From Hyperoplus lanceolatus (taxonomy: Eukaryota; Chordata; Actinopteri; Uranoscopiformes; Ammodytidae), in the NCBI GenBank assembly GCA_026929865.2, contig CM049400.1, positions 15,450,001-15,514,000 on the forward strand: a stretch of DNA of 64,000 nucleotides, written 5' to 3'. Both the position numbers and the translations under genes were made by a program. Shown here piece by piece: positions 23,182 to 33,146 of the stretch. The number at the start of each line of letters is the position of its first letter. Within the stretch, counting starts at the first letter, position 1. The notes below the pieces were generated by a model. The model saw only the letters and a list, made by a program, of their open reading frames with translations, had not been told where the DNA came from and searched no databases.

Positions 23182-24047
23182 TACTCAACAAAAATATAAA
23201 CGTAACACTTTTGTTTTTGCTCCCATTTTTCATGAGATGGACTTAAAGATCTAAAATTCATTCCAGATACACAATTGTTCCATTTCTCTCAAACATTGTT
23301 CACAAATCTGTCTAAATGTGTGATAGTGAGCACTTCTGCTTTGCTGAGATAATCCATCCCACCTTACAGGTGTGCCACATCAAGATGCTGATCTGACATC
23401 ATGATTAGTGCACAGGTGTGCCTTAGACTGTCCACAATAAAAGGCCACTCTGAAATGTGCACTTTTTTGCTTTATTGGGGGTCTGGGGACTCAGAACCAG
23501 TCAGTATCTGGTGTGACCACCATTTGCCTCATGCAGTGCAACACATCTTCTTCGCATAGAGTTTATCAGATTGTCCATTGTGGCCTGTGGAATGTTGGTC
23601 CAATCCTCTTCAATGGCTGTGCAAAGTTGCTGGAGACGGCTTATGGTGGAGAAATGAACATTCAATGCACGAGCAACAGATCTGGTTGACATTCCTGCTG
23701 TCAGCATGCCAATTGCACGCTCCCTCAATGCTTGTGGCATCTGTGGCATTTTGCTTTGAGACAAAACTGCACATTTCAGGGTGGCCTTTTATTGTAGACA
23801 GTCTAAGGCACAACTGTGCACTAATCATGATGTCAGATCAGCATCTTGATGTGGCACACCTGTAAGGTGGGATGGATTATCTCAGCAAAGCAGAAGTGCT
23901 CACTATCACACATTTAGACAGATTTGTGAACAATGTTTGAGAGAAATGGTACAATTGTGTATCTGGAATGAATTTTAGATCTTTAAGTCCATCTCATGAA
24001 AAATGGGAGCAAAAACAAAAGTGTTGCGTTTATATTTTTGTTGAGTG
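23182..24047 (-). mobile_element. Tc1-like element with long inverted repeats, internally deleted
   Basis: The terminal repeats are unusually long, about 270 bp each (23182 to about 23452 and about 23780-24047), and nearly identical. Their outer ends are ACTCAACAAAAATATAAACG (left, after one T) and the complement. The element is bounded by TA at 23180-23181 and 24048-24049, the Tc1/mariner TSD. The 866-bp total leaves room only for the fused transposase remnant at 23501-23764. Confidence 0.92.
23501..23764 (-). pseudogene. Tc1 transposase with the catalytic core deleted
   Basis: This 87-codon frame fuses the two ends of a Tc1 transposase. Residues 1-45 (ALRERAIGMLTAGMSTRSVA, then RALNVHFSTISRL) are the N-terminal helix-turn-helix that binds the terminal repeats. 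The rest (TAIEEDWTNIPQATMDNLIN and SMRRRCVALHEANGGHTRY) is the extreme C-terminus. Family members are about 340 residues, so roughly 250 residues including the DDE triad are missing. The deletion is in frame, so a short DNA-binding peptide could in principle be made. Confidence 0.85.
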
Positions 24048-24049
24048 TA

Positions 24050-25134
24050 GAAAATAAAAGATGTTCATGTTGTGTTTTGTCATTTTGTTATTCATGTGTG
24101 TCAGTATTTTAAAGTGGCTACGAGTAACATTTAAATATCTTTTAAACAGCCTCATGGTTCCTCTGATAATCATAAATTACCTTTAACAGCAAACGAGACC
24201 ATCAGTGCAAAGAAAGACATTTTTAAATAGTTTTTATTACTGCTTTTGGTCTGGTCACACACCCAGTCCGATTTCCGGTTCGCTCATGCAGGCTCTATGG
24301 TCACATATCCGTATTGGTCGCAGATTTCAGTGTGGCGCAGCAACGTGAATTGAGAAGCCTATCCCTCCAGGTGAGGGAAGGGGAGCGGGAGCCTTGTTTG
24401 AGACAGTTATTTGTCGTCATAATGACTGTTAACGGGGCTGAACCATCAAAGAAAAAATGCAATGAAGAAAAGCTAAAAGGGAGAGTAATATAGGCTACGG
24501 GCGGGACCAGGGCGTTGCCAAGCAACGTGTATACAATTTCACGAGAGCGAAACTAGACTGCAGTGTTTACTCCTAAATGAATGAGCGGTTGGTACTAACA
24601 CAAAGTTTGCTTTGCTTCACCATCATCAGATAACCATTATTTGAAATAGTCATTATTTACAACAACAGAAACACATTACCTCATTACCTCATCGTGATCC
24701 ATACTAACTGCCGTCTCTCGTTCATTCGCTTTCTGTGAGGAGTCGGACACGTAATCTTTCAGCTCCGTGAGAGAGAGAGTAGTTAGGTGACACTGCTGCA
24801 TCAACTCATTGCAATCAGGTGTGTGTGGCAGTGACTGGCATTAGTTGATGCAGTGTCAAAACCACTCTCACGGAGCCGAAAAGAGTCCTCACACTTTCAA
24901 CACACGGACATGCACTATATTGCTCCCTTCTCAGTTCACACTCGCGCGCCTGGCACGAGCTAGAAAACAGCTTTGCGACAGCGGGCGCCGTACAAATACT
25001 ACCGCTTTTGTCCAAAGGGACGCCAACGTGCCATGTTACTCGTAGTGGCTTTAAATCACAACAACCACATTTGAAAACAGAATTGTTTTAGACACTCATT
25101 GTATCGTGCTGAATACTCCTTCAATTTATCTATC
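24050..25134. other. Interior of second shell, no recognised gene; contains an inverted repeat
   Basis: An imperfect inverted repeat lies at about 24758-24810 and 24843-24888, with 'agctccgtgagag' and 'tgatgcagtgtca' mirrored as 'tgacactgctgcatcaa' and 'ctctcacggagc'. No known protein is encoded. This probably belongs to the Harbinger-like shell or to a further decayed MITE. Confidence 0.4.
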
Positions 25135-25485
25135 TAAAGGCCAGGACACACCAGCCCGATAATCGCCGTCGGAGAGTCTGGAGGGGGCGGGGACACAAAT
25201 CTGTTTGGTGTGTGCCGTGATGTTGGTCGTCGTAGATGTCTTGGGGCTTCTTTTGAATCGGCGGCGGGCAGTCTTTCAGTCGGAGCAATTTCATTGGTGG
25301 AGGGCTAGCGAATCAGTGAAGCCCGGAAGTGATGCGGGTAGCACAAACAGCTAACAACATCTAGCCATTGTTTTAATGTGTTTCTTTGTTTCGTTCAGCG
25401 AGTACTCACATGCATCAACCCTTCTTGACTGCTCGACACTCTCTGCTAAAAATGGGGCTCTTAATGCTCCATAAATATAAATATG

Positions 25486-26074
25486 TGTAGCCCGTGGAAT
25501 TGGTTGCCACACAGGACACAATGAATTCGGGGTTTTTGTAGCATTCATTTATTATAGAACACATTTCAATTATTGTGACAGAGTGTAATAATTCAATTTA
25601 ACAGACTTACGTTATCCTTCAGTGCTCAACAGTTGCACTTCAATTTAAAACAGGAGACCGAATTATAAAATAAATGAATAAAGTAAATACCAATATAGAA
25701 AACACTACAATAGAAAATACAGTATACTAGCCTATAAAATACTAGCCTATAAAATAGTAGCCTTTAAAATACGGCAGTGGCATGAATTTCAGCAACTTGA
25801 ACTAAGGCGAGCCCTTCCCGAAGTTTCCAGCGGACTTATTTCCCCGAGTCATTATCTCTCGTCTTCACGGAAAAGACCAACGCTGTCCAGAGGTAAACAA
25901 CGGAAGAAGGGACCAGGATGCATTGGGCGCAGCACTATATAGTAAGACTAAATACTGCCACCCTGTGACCAGACGGCCACACTACCCGTTGCAAACCACC
26001 CGCAATCCCATTCCCAGGTACTGCAATTGAAAGTGTTATATTCATAAAGACATTAACTGTACCACCCGGTTACA
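25486..26074 (-). repeat. 3' LTR of the Gypsy element
   Basis: It is 589 bp and matches 32144-32720 apart from about ten substitutions, a 2-bp indel and a variable block around 25700-25765 built from 'actagcctataaaat' units. A polyadenylation signal AATAAA (minus strand) lies at 25548-25553. A TATA-like motif is conserved in both LTRs. Confidence 0.95.
25548..25553 (-). promoter_or_regulatory. Polyadenylation signal in the 3' LTR
   Basis: The minus strand reads AATAAA about 65 bases before the LTR end. It is downstream of the TATA box in the LTR, as a retroelement needs for R-region processing. The site is conserved in the other LTR at 32206-32211. Confidence 0.5.
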
Positions 26075-26087
26075 TACTCCCCAGCAG
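26075..26087 (-). promoter_or_regulatory. Polypurine tract
   Basis: Directly upstream of the 3' LTR on the minus strand is GCTGCTGGGGAGTA. Its GGGGAG core is a plausible RNase H-resistant primer for plus-strand synthesis. It is short and not purely purine. Confidence 0.5.
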
Positions 26088-26242
26088 CAAGTCAACGTCC
26101 TCGGTGACTACAGAACTTTAAGAAGCTCAAATCCAGCTTCGGCTTTACTCTGATCATTTCTACCATAAAACATCAACATTGTATTTGCTCAACAATGAAG
26201 TGTTTTAAGTGTTCCTCTTTGTACCCTCCCAACCACTATTGC

Positions 26243-28774
26243 TCACCGAAAAAGTCCATACAAAACGGCTGTGAAGAGAAATGTGAATAGAGAAGTACAG
26301 ACGTTCGTCCAAACCTCGTTGCCTGCGCTGACTGAAACAGCATTACAAGATGACTTCGGAAGGGGAAATGGGTTAGAATGAGACCCAGCTGTTGCCCTTT
26401 TGCTTTTTCTAACGGCAGCTCTAGGTGTATAGGCTTTACTTTGTGCACAATCATTGACTGGAAATGTATACCCGTCGTCCCCATTTGAGGTGCTGTCACC
26501 ATCACTGTCATCACTGTTCTTTGGATACACATCACTATCCACATGTTCTGTTTCGGTGTCAACATTTTTCACATCTGGATAACTTTCTTTAGATTCCTCA
26601 AAGTCACTCTCATCTGAAGATACTGATACATCAACTCTCTCTCTTTCTGCAACATGAAACAGGTTTGGTGGTTGCACAAGCTGAGAAGGAAACACTTCTT
26701 CAACAACAACAAAATCAGGTCCAAGTGACTCTGGCATGTCCTTGGCTACAGGCTGTGTTCTAGTCTGCAACCTAGCTTTAGTTCTTGGTTTTGGAACTGG
26801 TCTGGGACAAGGACGCAACTCTGACCTATGAACCCTCTTAACAGGACCTCCCTCAACAGGCTCAACTGTGTGTGTGGTACCGTAGACGTCAACTACCTTG
26901 TAAACTGTTGGACCCCATGCGTCTTGAGTCTTGTGTCTACCTAAAGGGCGATGACGCAGAAAAACCAACTGACCAATGACGACAGGAGGACAATACATTT
27001 TTTCATTTTGCAGTGCGATTCTCTCCGCTGCTTTCTGCTCCGAGTACACTCTCGCTTTCTCATGTGCCTGTCTAAGTCTCTCCTGATGAACAGTCAACCA
27101 GTCCTGTTTCCTGTCTGAAACACACTCACGTCCTATCAATGCATCTACAGGGAGATGTGGCTGCACCCCAAAAAGCAGAAAGTATGGCGAGTACCCCGTA
27201 GAGGAATGAGGAGTGACATTGTAGGCGTACACTAGTTCAGGAAGGTGCTCTGGCCAACGCCTTTTTTTCTCTGGAGGAAGTGTCCTCAACAAATCATGCA
27301 GTGTTCTGTTGTATCTTTCGCACTGACCGTTTCCTTGTGGCCTGTAAGGAGTTGTCCGTGTCTTTTTAACCCCATAGAGTCTGCAAAGCTCTGCTATAAC
27401 TTCACTCTCAAAATTTCTACCTTGGTCTGAATGAAGTCTTTCTGGAACCCCATATTTCATGAACCACTCCTTCAGCAAAACTTTAGCTGTTGTGTCAGCT
27501 TTCTGATCCTTAGTAGGATATGCTTGGGTAAACTTTTTGAATACATCTGTCACAACCAGGACATTTTCACGCCCGTCTGAGGCTTGCTCCAACACTGTAA
27601 AATCAACCGCCACTACTTCTAGTGGTCGAGAGGCCAGAAAGGCTTTAACTGGTGCATGGATTTTTGGCTGCGGCATCTTGGTAAGAATGCACCTCTCACA
27701 GTTTTTAACCCAGTTTTCAACATCGACACATAGCCCCACCCAGAAACACCTCTCTCTTAACAGGTTTATAGTGCGCTCTATGCCCTCATGTCCCATGTTG
27801 TTATGTACATTCTGTAAGACTTGGTCCTTCGAACAACTAGGCACAAGTAACTGCCACACTTCACCATGACGTGCGTCATGAATAACCCTATATAGCAACC
27901 CGTCTCTTTGTTGTATTTTACTCCACTGTTTCAACAGTCTTTTTACCTGACTTGACAGGGCTTTCCTCTCTTTAGGCCCTGGCCTCCTCCCCCGATCCCA
28001 AAACGCTCTAAACCCCTTTAGAGTGGAATCACTGGTCTGAAAACCTACGAGCTCGTCCTTAGTGTAACCCGGCAGCGTGGGTGTGTTGCCTTGCCCCACA
28101 CTATCCTCACCAGAAACCGACTCGGCAACCCGGATCTGTCTCACTTTGAAGCACTCAAGACCTTTAGTGGCAAGGCCAGGATCCAAAACTGTTCCTCTCC
28201 AAATAGGGTTACACACTGCGACACAATTGTCAAACTCTGCATCATGGTCAGTTTCAGGCTCCCCTGCAAACTCCTGCCTAGAGAGTGCATCTGCAGCTGC
28301 ATTGCAAGAACCAGGACGATACTTAACCTCAAAATCAAAAACAGACAGTTGTGCTACCCACCTCTGCTCTATAGCACCCAACTTGGCCGTCTGAAGGTAG
28401 CAGAGTGGGTTGTTGTCAGTCAGGATAACAAACTTTGCACCGAGCAAGTAACCCCGGAATTTCTCAGTCACCGCCCATTTAAGTGCAAGTAACTCCAACT
28501 TCATGCTACTGTAATTCCGGTCATTTTTCTCAGCCTGACGTAGTCTGCGGCTAGCGTATGCTATGACCCGTTTTTTGTCCCCCTGCTGTTGACACAACAC
28601 AGCTCCCAATCCGTTTAGGCTGGCATCTGTCTCAACTACAAAAGGCTGTGTGAAATCTGCAAAGCCCAAAATGGGGGCTGACGTAAGTTTTTCCTTTAAC
28701 TGCTCAAAAGAAGCCTCACACTCTGGTGACCACTTTGCACCAACCTGGTGACTTACTTTTCCTGTTTTCTTCAC
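26243..28774 (-). pseudogene. Gypsy pol, RNase H and integrase part
   Basis: This 843-codon frame continues pol downstream of the second nonsense codon. RNase H covers roughly residues 15-165, with acidic residues at D50 (VETDASLNG), E94 (MKLELLAL) and D120 (LTDNNPL). The integrase zinc-binding HHCC motif uses H324, H329, C359 and C362. The catalytic core has D391 (AVDFTVLEQ), D450 (LHSDQGRNFES) and E486 (GQCERYNRTL), so all three catalytic residues are present. A GPY-like module follows near 621-660 (GPTVYKVVDVYG to RSELRP), and no chromodomain is seen. The last 180 residues are acidic and serine-rich, and the final 20 are hydrophobic (TSLFTFLFTAVLYGLF). It remains open to its own stop at 26243. 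Confidence 0.93.
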
Positions 28775-30607
28775 ACCTGAACATTTGTTTACTAAGTCAT
28801 GTAGTGGACCAGCAACTTGTGAGAAACCTTTGATGAATCTCCGTTAATAACTGCAGAACCCAATAAACGACTGCAACTCTTTAACAGTGGCTGGAACTTT
28901 CCAGTCCTTAACAGCGGAGACCTTGGAAGAGTCAGTCCCCACACCCTCTGCAGACACCTGGTGGCCCAAAAACCTCACTGACTGTTGTAAAAATGTACAC
29001 CTTTGTGGTTTTACCTTAAGACCTGTCTCTGCTAGTCTCTTTAACACTGTCTAAAGTCTTTGCAGGTGCTGTTCAAACGTCTCAGAAAAAACAAGAATGT
29101 CGTCAAGATAAACCAGAAGTGTCTGAAAAACGAGATCATTCATTGTGACTTGCATAAGTCTCTGGAAAGTAGCTGGCCCGTTACAAACACCGAAGGGCAT
29201 TCTCACATACTCGTAGAGACCAAATGGTGTAGTAAAAGCTGTTTTAGCCCTATCTCTCTCATGCATGGCCACCTGGTGGTAACCACTCGCTAGATCAATG
29301 GTGGAAAAGAACTGTGCACCCCTTAGTGCATCAAAACTCTCGTCAATCCTCGGGAGAGGAAATGCATCACGTCTCGTCTTTGAGTTGAGTTTTCGGAAAT
29401 CGACACATAACCTTAGACTACCATCTGCCTTCCTCACAAGCACTATTGGCGAAGCATAAGCACTGGAGCTTTCTTGAATGACTCCTTTTTTTAACAGTTT
29501 GCCAATATGTTCTCTGACTTCACTGTACTGTGCGGGTGGGATACGTCTATATGGCTGTGTCACTGGAATGTCGTCTGTAAGATGGACCTCATGTTGTACT
29601 TTGTCAGTGTAACCCAAGTCTTCATCCTCTTTCGCAAACACAAAAGAGTATTTCTCCAACAACAAAGCCAACTGTGCTTGCTGTTCTGGGCTACCGCCTA
29701 CATTGAGCTCGGCTAAAATAGACTGTACATCTATAGAACCTTCAGGACGTTTGTTGATACTCACTTGTTCAGTATCTGCTGAGATTCTTTGAAACTGTAC
29801 TTCACAAGACTCATCGCTTTTCACACTATCTACATGAGTCAAGACACCTAACCGGGTTCTTGGCCTTAGCCAGATATCTTCATCAGACATGTTCATTACC
29901 TGCACAGGGAAAATGTGACTCTCAGAAGAAACCAAGGTTGGAACAACAACCAAACCATCAGGCACAGCTGTACCCACAGGCTCCAGCAACAACAAAGGAC
30001 CATTCTCACTCACAGTTCTGAGTCCCCTAGCCATGACTGTGGCAGCAGATGAAGCGGGCACATGGACTACACCCTTACCAGCTACTCTAGCAAAAGAGAG
30101 CTTGTCTGTTACATTTACAGCATGGACACGATGAAAAGCCTCCCTCCAATGTGAGTCAAGTTTACCCTGTAGTGTGCTGTCAAACTCTGTGTGCACTAAC
30201 TCCTGGCATTTTTTGACGATGTTCATCCCCACAAGACCTGGAACAGAGGAAGAGTGTGCAGAATCTTTGACTATAAGAAAACCTCGTTCCGGGATAGTCA
30301 AACCCATTGCCTCTACATCAAACTCCACATAGCCTATATAAGGTATGTCTAAACCATTTGCTGCAGTGATTTTAAGCCACTCGAAGGCCGAATGCACATC
30401 TTCACCCTCTACTGCCAAGTGCTCTCTAAAGAAACCTTCAGAAATTGTGCTGACTTGGCTCCCCGTGTCAAGCAGGCATGGTACTGTAACACCCCGGAGT
30501 TTCAACTCAACAGTCTTGCATTCCCCAACTGCGTTCTCTAAGATTTTACATCTGTCTGTCATGTCTTTACATGAGCCAACTGCTTCCCCCCGTGTTGTGT
30601 GGCTCAT
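28772..30607 (-). pseudogene. Gypsy pol, protease and reverse transcriptase part, two nonsense codons
   Basis: Pol opens at ATG 30605-30607 and runs 518 codons to TAG at 29051-29053. The protease active site is at residues 47-49 (LLDTGSQVST). The RT includes VDFRKLN, STIDLASGYHQV, MPFGVCNGPATFQ and the catalytic YLDD at about residues 500-503. After the TAG the same frame continues with LKRLAETGLKVKP and FLGHQVSAEGV, both conserved RT thumb motifs, to a TAA at 28844-28846 (after FIGFCSY). It then goes on into the RNase H part. Both stops are therefore point mutations in one original frame, with no frameshift between 30607 and 26243. Pol as it stands cannot make an integrase. Confidence 0.93.
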
Positions 30608-30628
30608 GACAACCGAGGGTAAGGGTTT
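30604..30628 (-). promoter_or_regulatory. gag-pol junction: ATGA overlap and A-AAC-CCT heptamer
   Basis: The gag stop and pol start share the bases ATGA (30604-30607). The pol frame is closed by a TGA about a dozen codons upstream, so any frameshift must fall in the last dozen gag codons. There, at 30622-30628, the gag frame reads A AAC CCT, which has the X-XXY-YYZ layout of a -1 slip site, but with C in the second triplet, which is not a classical strong site. Stop-start reinitiation is an equally good reading. Confidence 0.5.
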
Positions 30629-31773
30629 TCCTGCGCTACAGAAAGATCAGGCGTCATAACACTTTGGCCCCTTCTAGCATGTGGGCATTTTCTCGCAATG
30701 TGGCCCACTCCTTCACACTTGAAACAGATCGGCTGACCATCGGGTGTGAACTTAGGCTGGGCTCTAGCTTGATGCTGAGGCTCTCGGTATGTCGGTTGAG
30801 TGCTGCGCCTACTCAGTTCACTTACAGCGCTAGTTAGCTGAGCGAGTGTTTTAGCTAACTCTGCTAGTTGTTTTTCCTGATGGGCTACTGTTTTTTGGAC
30901 ATCGCCTAACACTGTGCATTGGACATCGTTTGTTTTAATGGCAGAATTCTGCGTTTCCAAGACTTCAGACTTAACATGGCTGCTCTTTACAACTCTGGGC
31001 TTATGGGACCTGTTGTCCTCCATATCCCACCGGAGGGCTTCATCCCTCACATCTAGAAGACAGGAGCCCGGTCTGTCCCTTACCATCTTCCGGAGTTCAC
31101 GCCGTAGCGCGGCATCTCTTAGACCCTCAATGAACTGATCCCTGAGAACAGCTTCCTCATTAGCTACTGCATCTGTGGACTGCTTCATTACAGAGCTCAA
31201 AAGCTGGGACAATGCATGGGAGTAATCACGGAGGTCTTCCCCGTCAGCTTGTCTACGGTTGTAAAAGGTCTGCAAAAGCTGTGTGGCGCTGCGTTTCTCC
31301 CCAAAAGCATTTCTCAAGAAGGAAAACAAATCACGAGGAAACACAGACTGGCCCCTCATGCATAGTCTAACTTCTTCTAAGGCAGGACCACGTAGAAGAG
31401 ATACTATGTAGTCACACTGTTCTGATGGTGTCTGCTCTCTGGACCTCAAGACCCTTTCAACCTCTTCAATAAACTGTTCAACTGATCTCCCATCTGTACC
31501 ACCCTCCCCACTGAATGGTGTGATGTGACCTTCTCTTGGAACATAGATGTATGAACGTGCTGGTGCGGGGTTACTATTTTCCCTCGGAGCCCTTGTTTCA
31601 GCATTTAACCGGGAAAGCTCATCTCGCAATCTGGCGAGCTCTTGCAAATGACCTTGCATTTCCCCTGTAGCCTTGCTACTTGTACCTGGAACCTGGCTTG
31701 GCTGGACATTTTTATCAATAACAGTACCCTCATCTTCCGAATCACTCATGATGAGACCTTTAAGTCTATGCAC
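30604..31773 (-). CDS. Gypsy gag (capsid and CCHC nucleocapsid)
   Basis: An intact 389-codon frame. An earlier ATG (31771-31773) and a second ATG nine codons on (MSDSEDEGTV) are both possible starts. A coiled-coil-like segment lies near residues 40-60 (LQELARLRDELSRLNAE). A capsid-like helical domain with VPREGHITPFSGEGG and FIEEVERVLRSREQTPSEQC spans about 75-250. One zinc knuckle, CFKCEGVGHIARKC, is at about residues 350-363. Gag assembles the virus-like particle and packages the RNA. The stop TGA (30604-30606) overlaps the pol ATG as ATGA, so pol lies in the -1 frame. Confidence 0.93.
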   Translation of the reverse strand: MHRLKGLIMSDSEDEGTVIDKNVQPSQVPGTSSKATGEMQGHLQELARLRDELSRLNAETRAPRENSNPAPARSYIYVPREGHITPFSGEGGTDGRSVEQFIEEVERVLRSREQTPSEQCDYIVSLLRGPALEEVRLCMRGQSVFPRDLFSFLRNAFGEKRSATQLLQTFYNRRQADGEDLRDYSHALSQLLSSVMKQSTDAVANEEAVLRDQFIEGLRDAALRRELRKMVRDRPGSCLLDVRDEALRWDMEDNRSHKPRVVKSSHVKSEVLETQNSAIKTNDVQCTVLGDVQKTVAHQEKQLAELAKTLAQLTSAVSELSRRSTQPTYREPQHQARAQPKFTPDGQPICFKCEGVGHIARKCPHARRGQSVMTPDLSVAQENPYPRLS

Positions 31774-32121
31774 AGTCCGGTTACAATGTGAAACACCAGT
31801 CCAAAATGTGAGTTAAGGATACTATGAAGACAGTCTTTAACTTGATGTCCTGCTGAAGGTTTCTTTTCTTCGCAGCTGAAATTTGAGTCCCTGAATCCTC
31901 TGCACAGATGCTCTGGTACCGATGAGTCGTCTCTCCAGGAAGCAGCAAACCTTAGAGCACCTCAGCACGTCTCCCACTGCTCAACACCTCCACCGCAGGC
32001 TGGCCTCACCGACTCAATCACCAAAGGACCTGGAATCTTCACCACTACCGTATTTTCTAAACTAAAACTAAAACTAAATCACTCTGTTGCCAATTCAAAA
32101 AATAGATTTGTTCTTGCTACA

Positions 32122-32138
32122 CCCCACTCCTGGTACCA
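32122..32138 (-). promoter_or_regulatory. Primer-binding site complementary to tRNA-Leu
   Basis: The plus strand reads CCCCACTCCTGGTACCA, which is the 3' end (acceptor strand, discriminator A and CCA) of vertebrate tRNA-Leu of the type whose acceptor 5' strand is ACCAGGA. The site lies five bases from the inner edge of the 5' LTR, the usual position for initiation of minus-strand DNA synthesis. Confidence 0.75.
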
Positions 32139-32143
32139 AATTA

Positions 32144-32720
32144 TGTTGCCCGTGGAATTGGTTGCCACACAGGACACAATGAATTCGGGGTTTTTGTAGC
32201 ATTCATTTATTATAGAACACATTTCAATTATTGTGACAGAGTAATAATTCAATTTAACTGACTTTCGTTATCCTTCAGTGCCCAACAGTTGCACTTCAAT
32301 TTAAAACAGGAGACCGAATTTTAAAATAAATGAATAAAGTAAATACCAATATAGATACTAGCCTATAAAATACTATTCTATACAATCCTATCCTATAAAA
32401 CACTAGCCTATAAAATACGGCAGTGGCATGAATTTCAGCAACTTGAACTAAGGCAAGCCCTTCCCAAAGTTTCCAGCGGACTTATTTCCCCGAGTCGTTA
32501 TCTCTCGTCTTCACGGAAAAGACCAACGCTGTCCAGAGGTAAACAACGGAAGAAGGGACCAGGATGCATTGGGCGCAGCACTATATAGTAAGACTCAATA
32601 CTGCCACCCTGTGACCAGACGGCCACACTACCCGTTGCAAACCACCCGCAATCCCATTCCCAGGTACTGCAATTGAAAGTGTTATATTCATAAAGATATT
32701 AACTGTACCACCCGGTTACA
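32144..32720 (-). repeat. 5' LTR of the Gypsy element
   Basis: It is 577 bp, starts TGTAACCGGG on the minus strand and ends GGGCAACA. Its partner is the 3' LTR at 25486-26074. It supplies the promoter for the gag-pol transcript. Confidence 0.95.
32581..32588 (-). promoter_or_regulatory. TATA-like promoter element in the 5' LTR
   Basis: CTATATAG (self-complementary) lies about 135 bases from the LTR 5' edge on the minus strand and is identical in both LTRs (the other copy is near 25936). It is followed by the R/U5 side containing AATAAA at 32206-32211. Position and conservation suggest a core promoter, but this is inferred. Confidence 0.5.
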
Positions 32721-32999
32721 TATGTATTTCAATCTATGTTTATGGTCTAGAGAGCTTTCCCGTCATTTCCGGCGTCCGTATTTGTGTGGGCCACAATACA
32801 GATTAGCGCCGCCTGCTGTTATGGAGACATTAGGTCCCGCGCAAGCACAGAGCGTACGGAAAGTCAGCAGTCGGCTCGGTGTGTTTTTGGCACTTTTTTG
32901 GCCGCGACGGGCAGACTGGAGCTGCCTGAAACGGCAAACTCCATTTTCAGGTAGTCGGACCGGTGTGTCCTGGCCTTAATAAACTCAAGCAAAGTTGTT

Positions 33000-33146
33000 A
33001 TTTTCAGTGCATTTTCCATATTGAAAGCGGTCTCGAAATGTACGTTCATCAAATAAAGGTTTTGGATAAGACCTATCCACAAGTACTCTTCTGGCTGCCC
33101 TCTGTAGTGGGAGTTGGTCTTCATTTAGATATTCCAAATAGTCCAT
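33000..33146 (-). pseudogene. PIF/Harbinger transposase N-terminal remnant
   Basis: From ATG at 33144-33146 the minus strand reads MDYLEYLNEDQLPLQRAARR, then VLVDRSYPKPLFDERTFRDR and FQYGK. The pattern 'R.f.dRs.Pl...de.FrdRFr..k' is the typical start of Harbinger transposases just before the helix-turn-helix. The frame breaks soon after, and the MITE at 25138-32976 lies directly downstream, so its insertion may have cut the gene. No DDE core is visible on the far side. Confidence 0.55.

Larger units (their letters stand above)
25486..32720 (-). mobile_element. Ty3/Gypsy LTR retrotransposon, near complete
   Basis: The 7.2-kb element reads on the minus strand in the order 5' LTR (32144-32720), primer-binding site (32122-32138), gag, pol (protease, RT, RNase H, integrase), polypurine tract and 3' LTR (25486-26074). 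It is flanked by the 4-bp direct repeat TATG (25482-25485 and 32721-32724). The LTRs begin TG and end CA. The integrase follows the RNase H, which is the Gypsy order. Pol is broken by two in-frame stops but gag is intact. The LTRs differ at about ten positions outside one indel-rich block, so the insertion is fairly recent. Confidence 0.96.
25138..32976. mobile_element. MITE with AGGCCAGGACACACC termini, split by the Gypsy element
   Basis: The ends AGGCCAGGACACACC (25138) and GGTGTGTCCTGGCCT (ending 32976) are perfect inverted repeats. They are flanked by TAA at 25135-25137 and 32977-32979. A 3-bp TAA duplication fits the PIF/Harbinger superfamily. Without the LTR element the MITE is about 0.6 kb (25138-25485 joined to 32725-32976). 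It contains no coding sequence. Confidence 0.85.

Noticed and set aside
24758-24888. Inverted repeat considered as the ends of a separate MITE
   Set aside because: The arms are only 85 bases apart and imperfect, and there is no TSD, so it was left as an unassigned inverted repeat.
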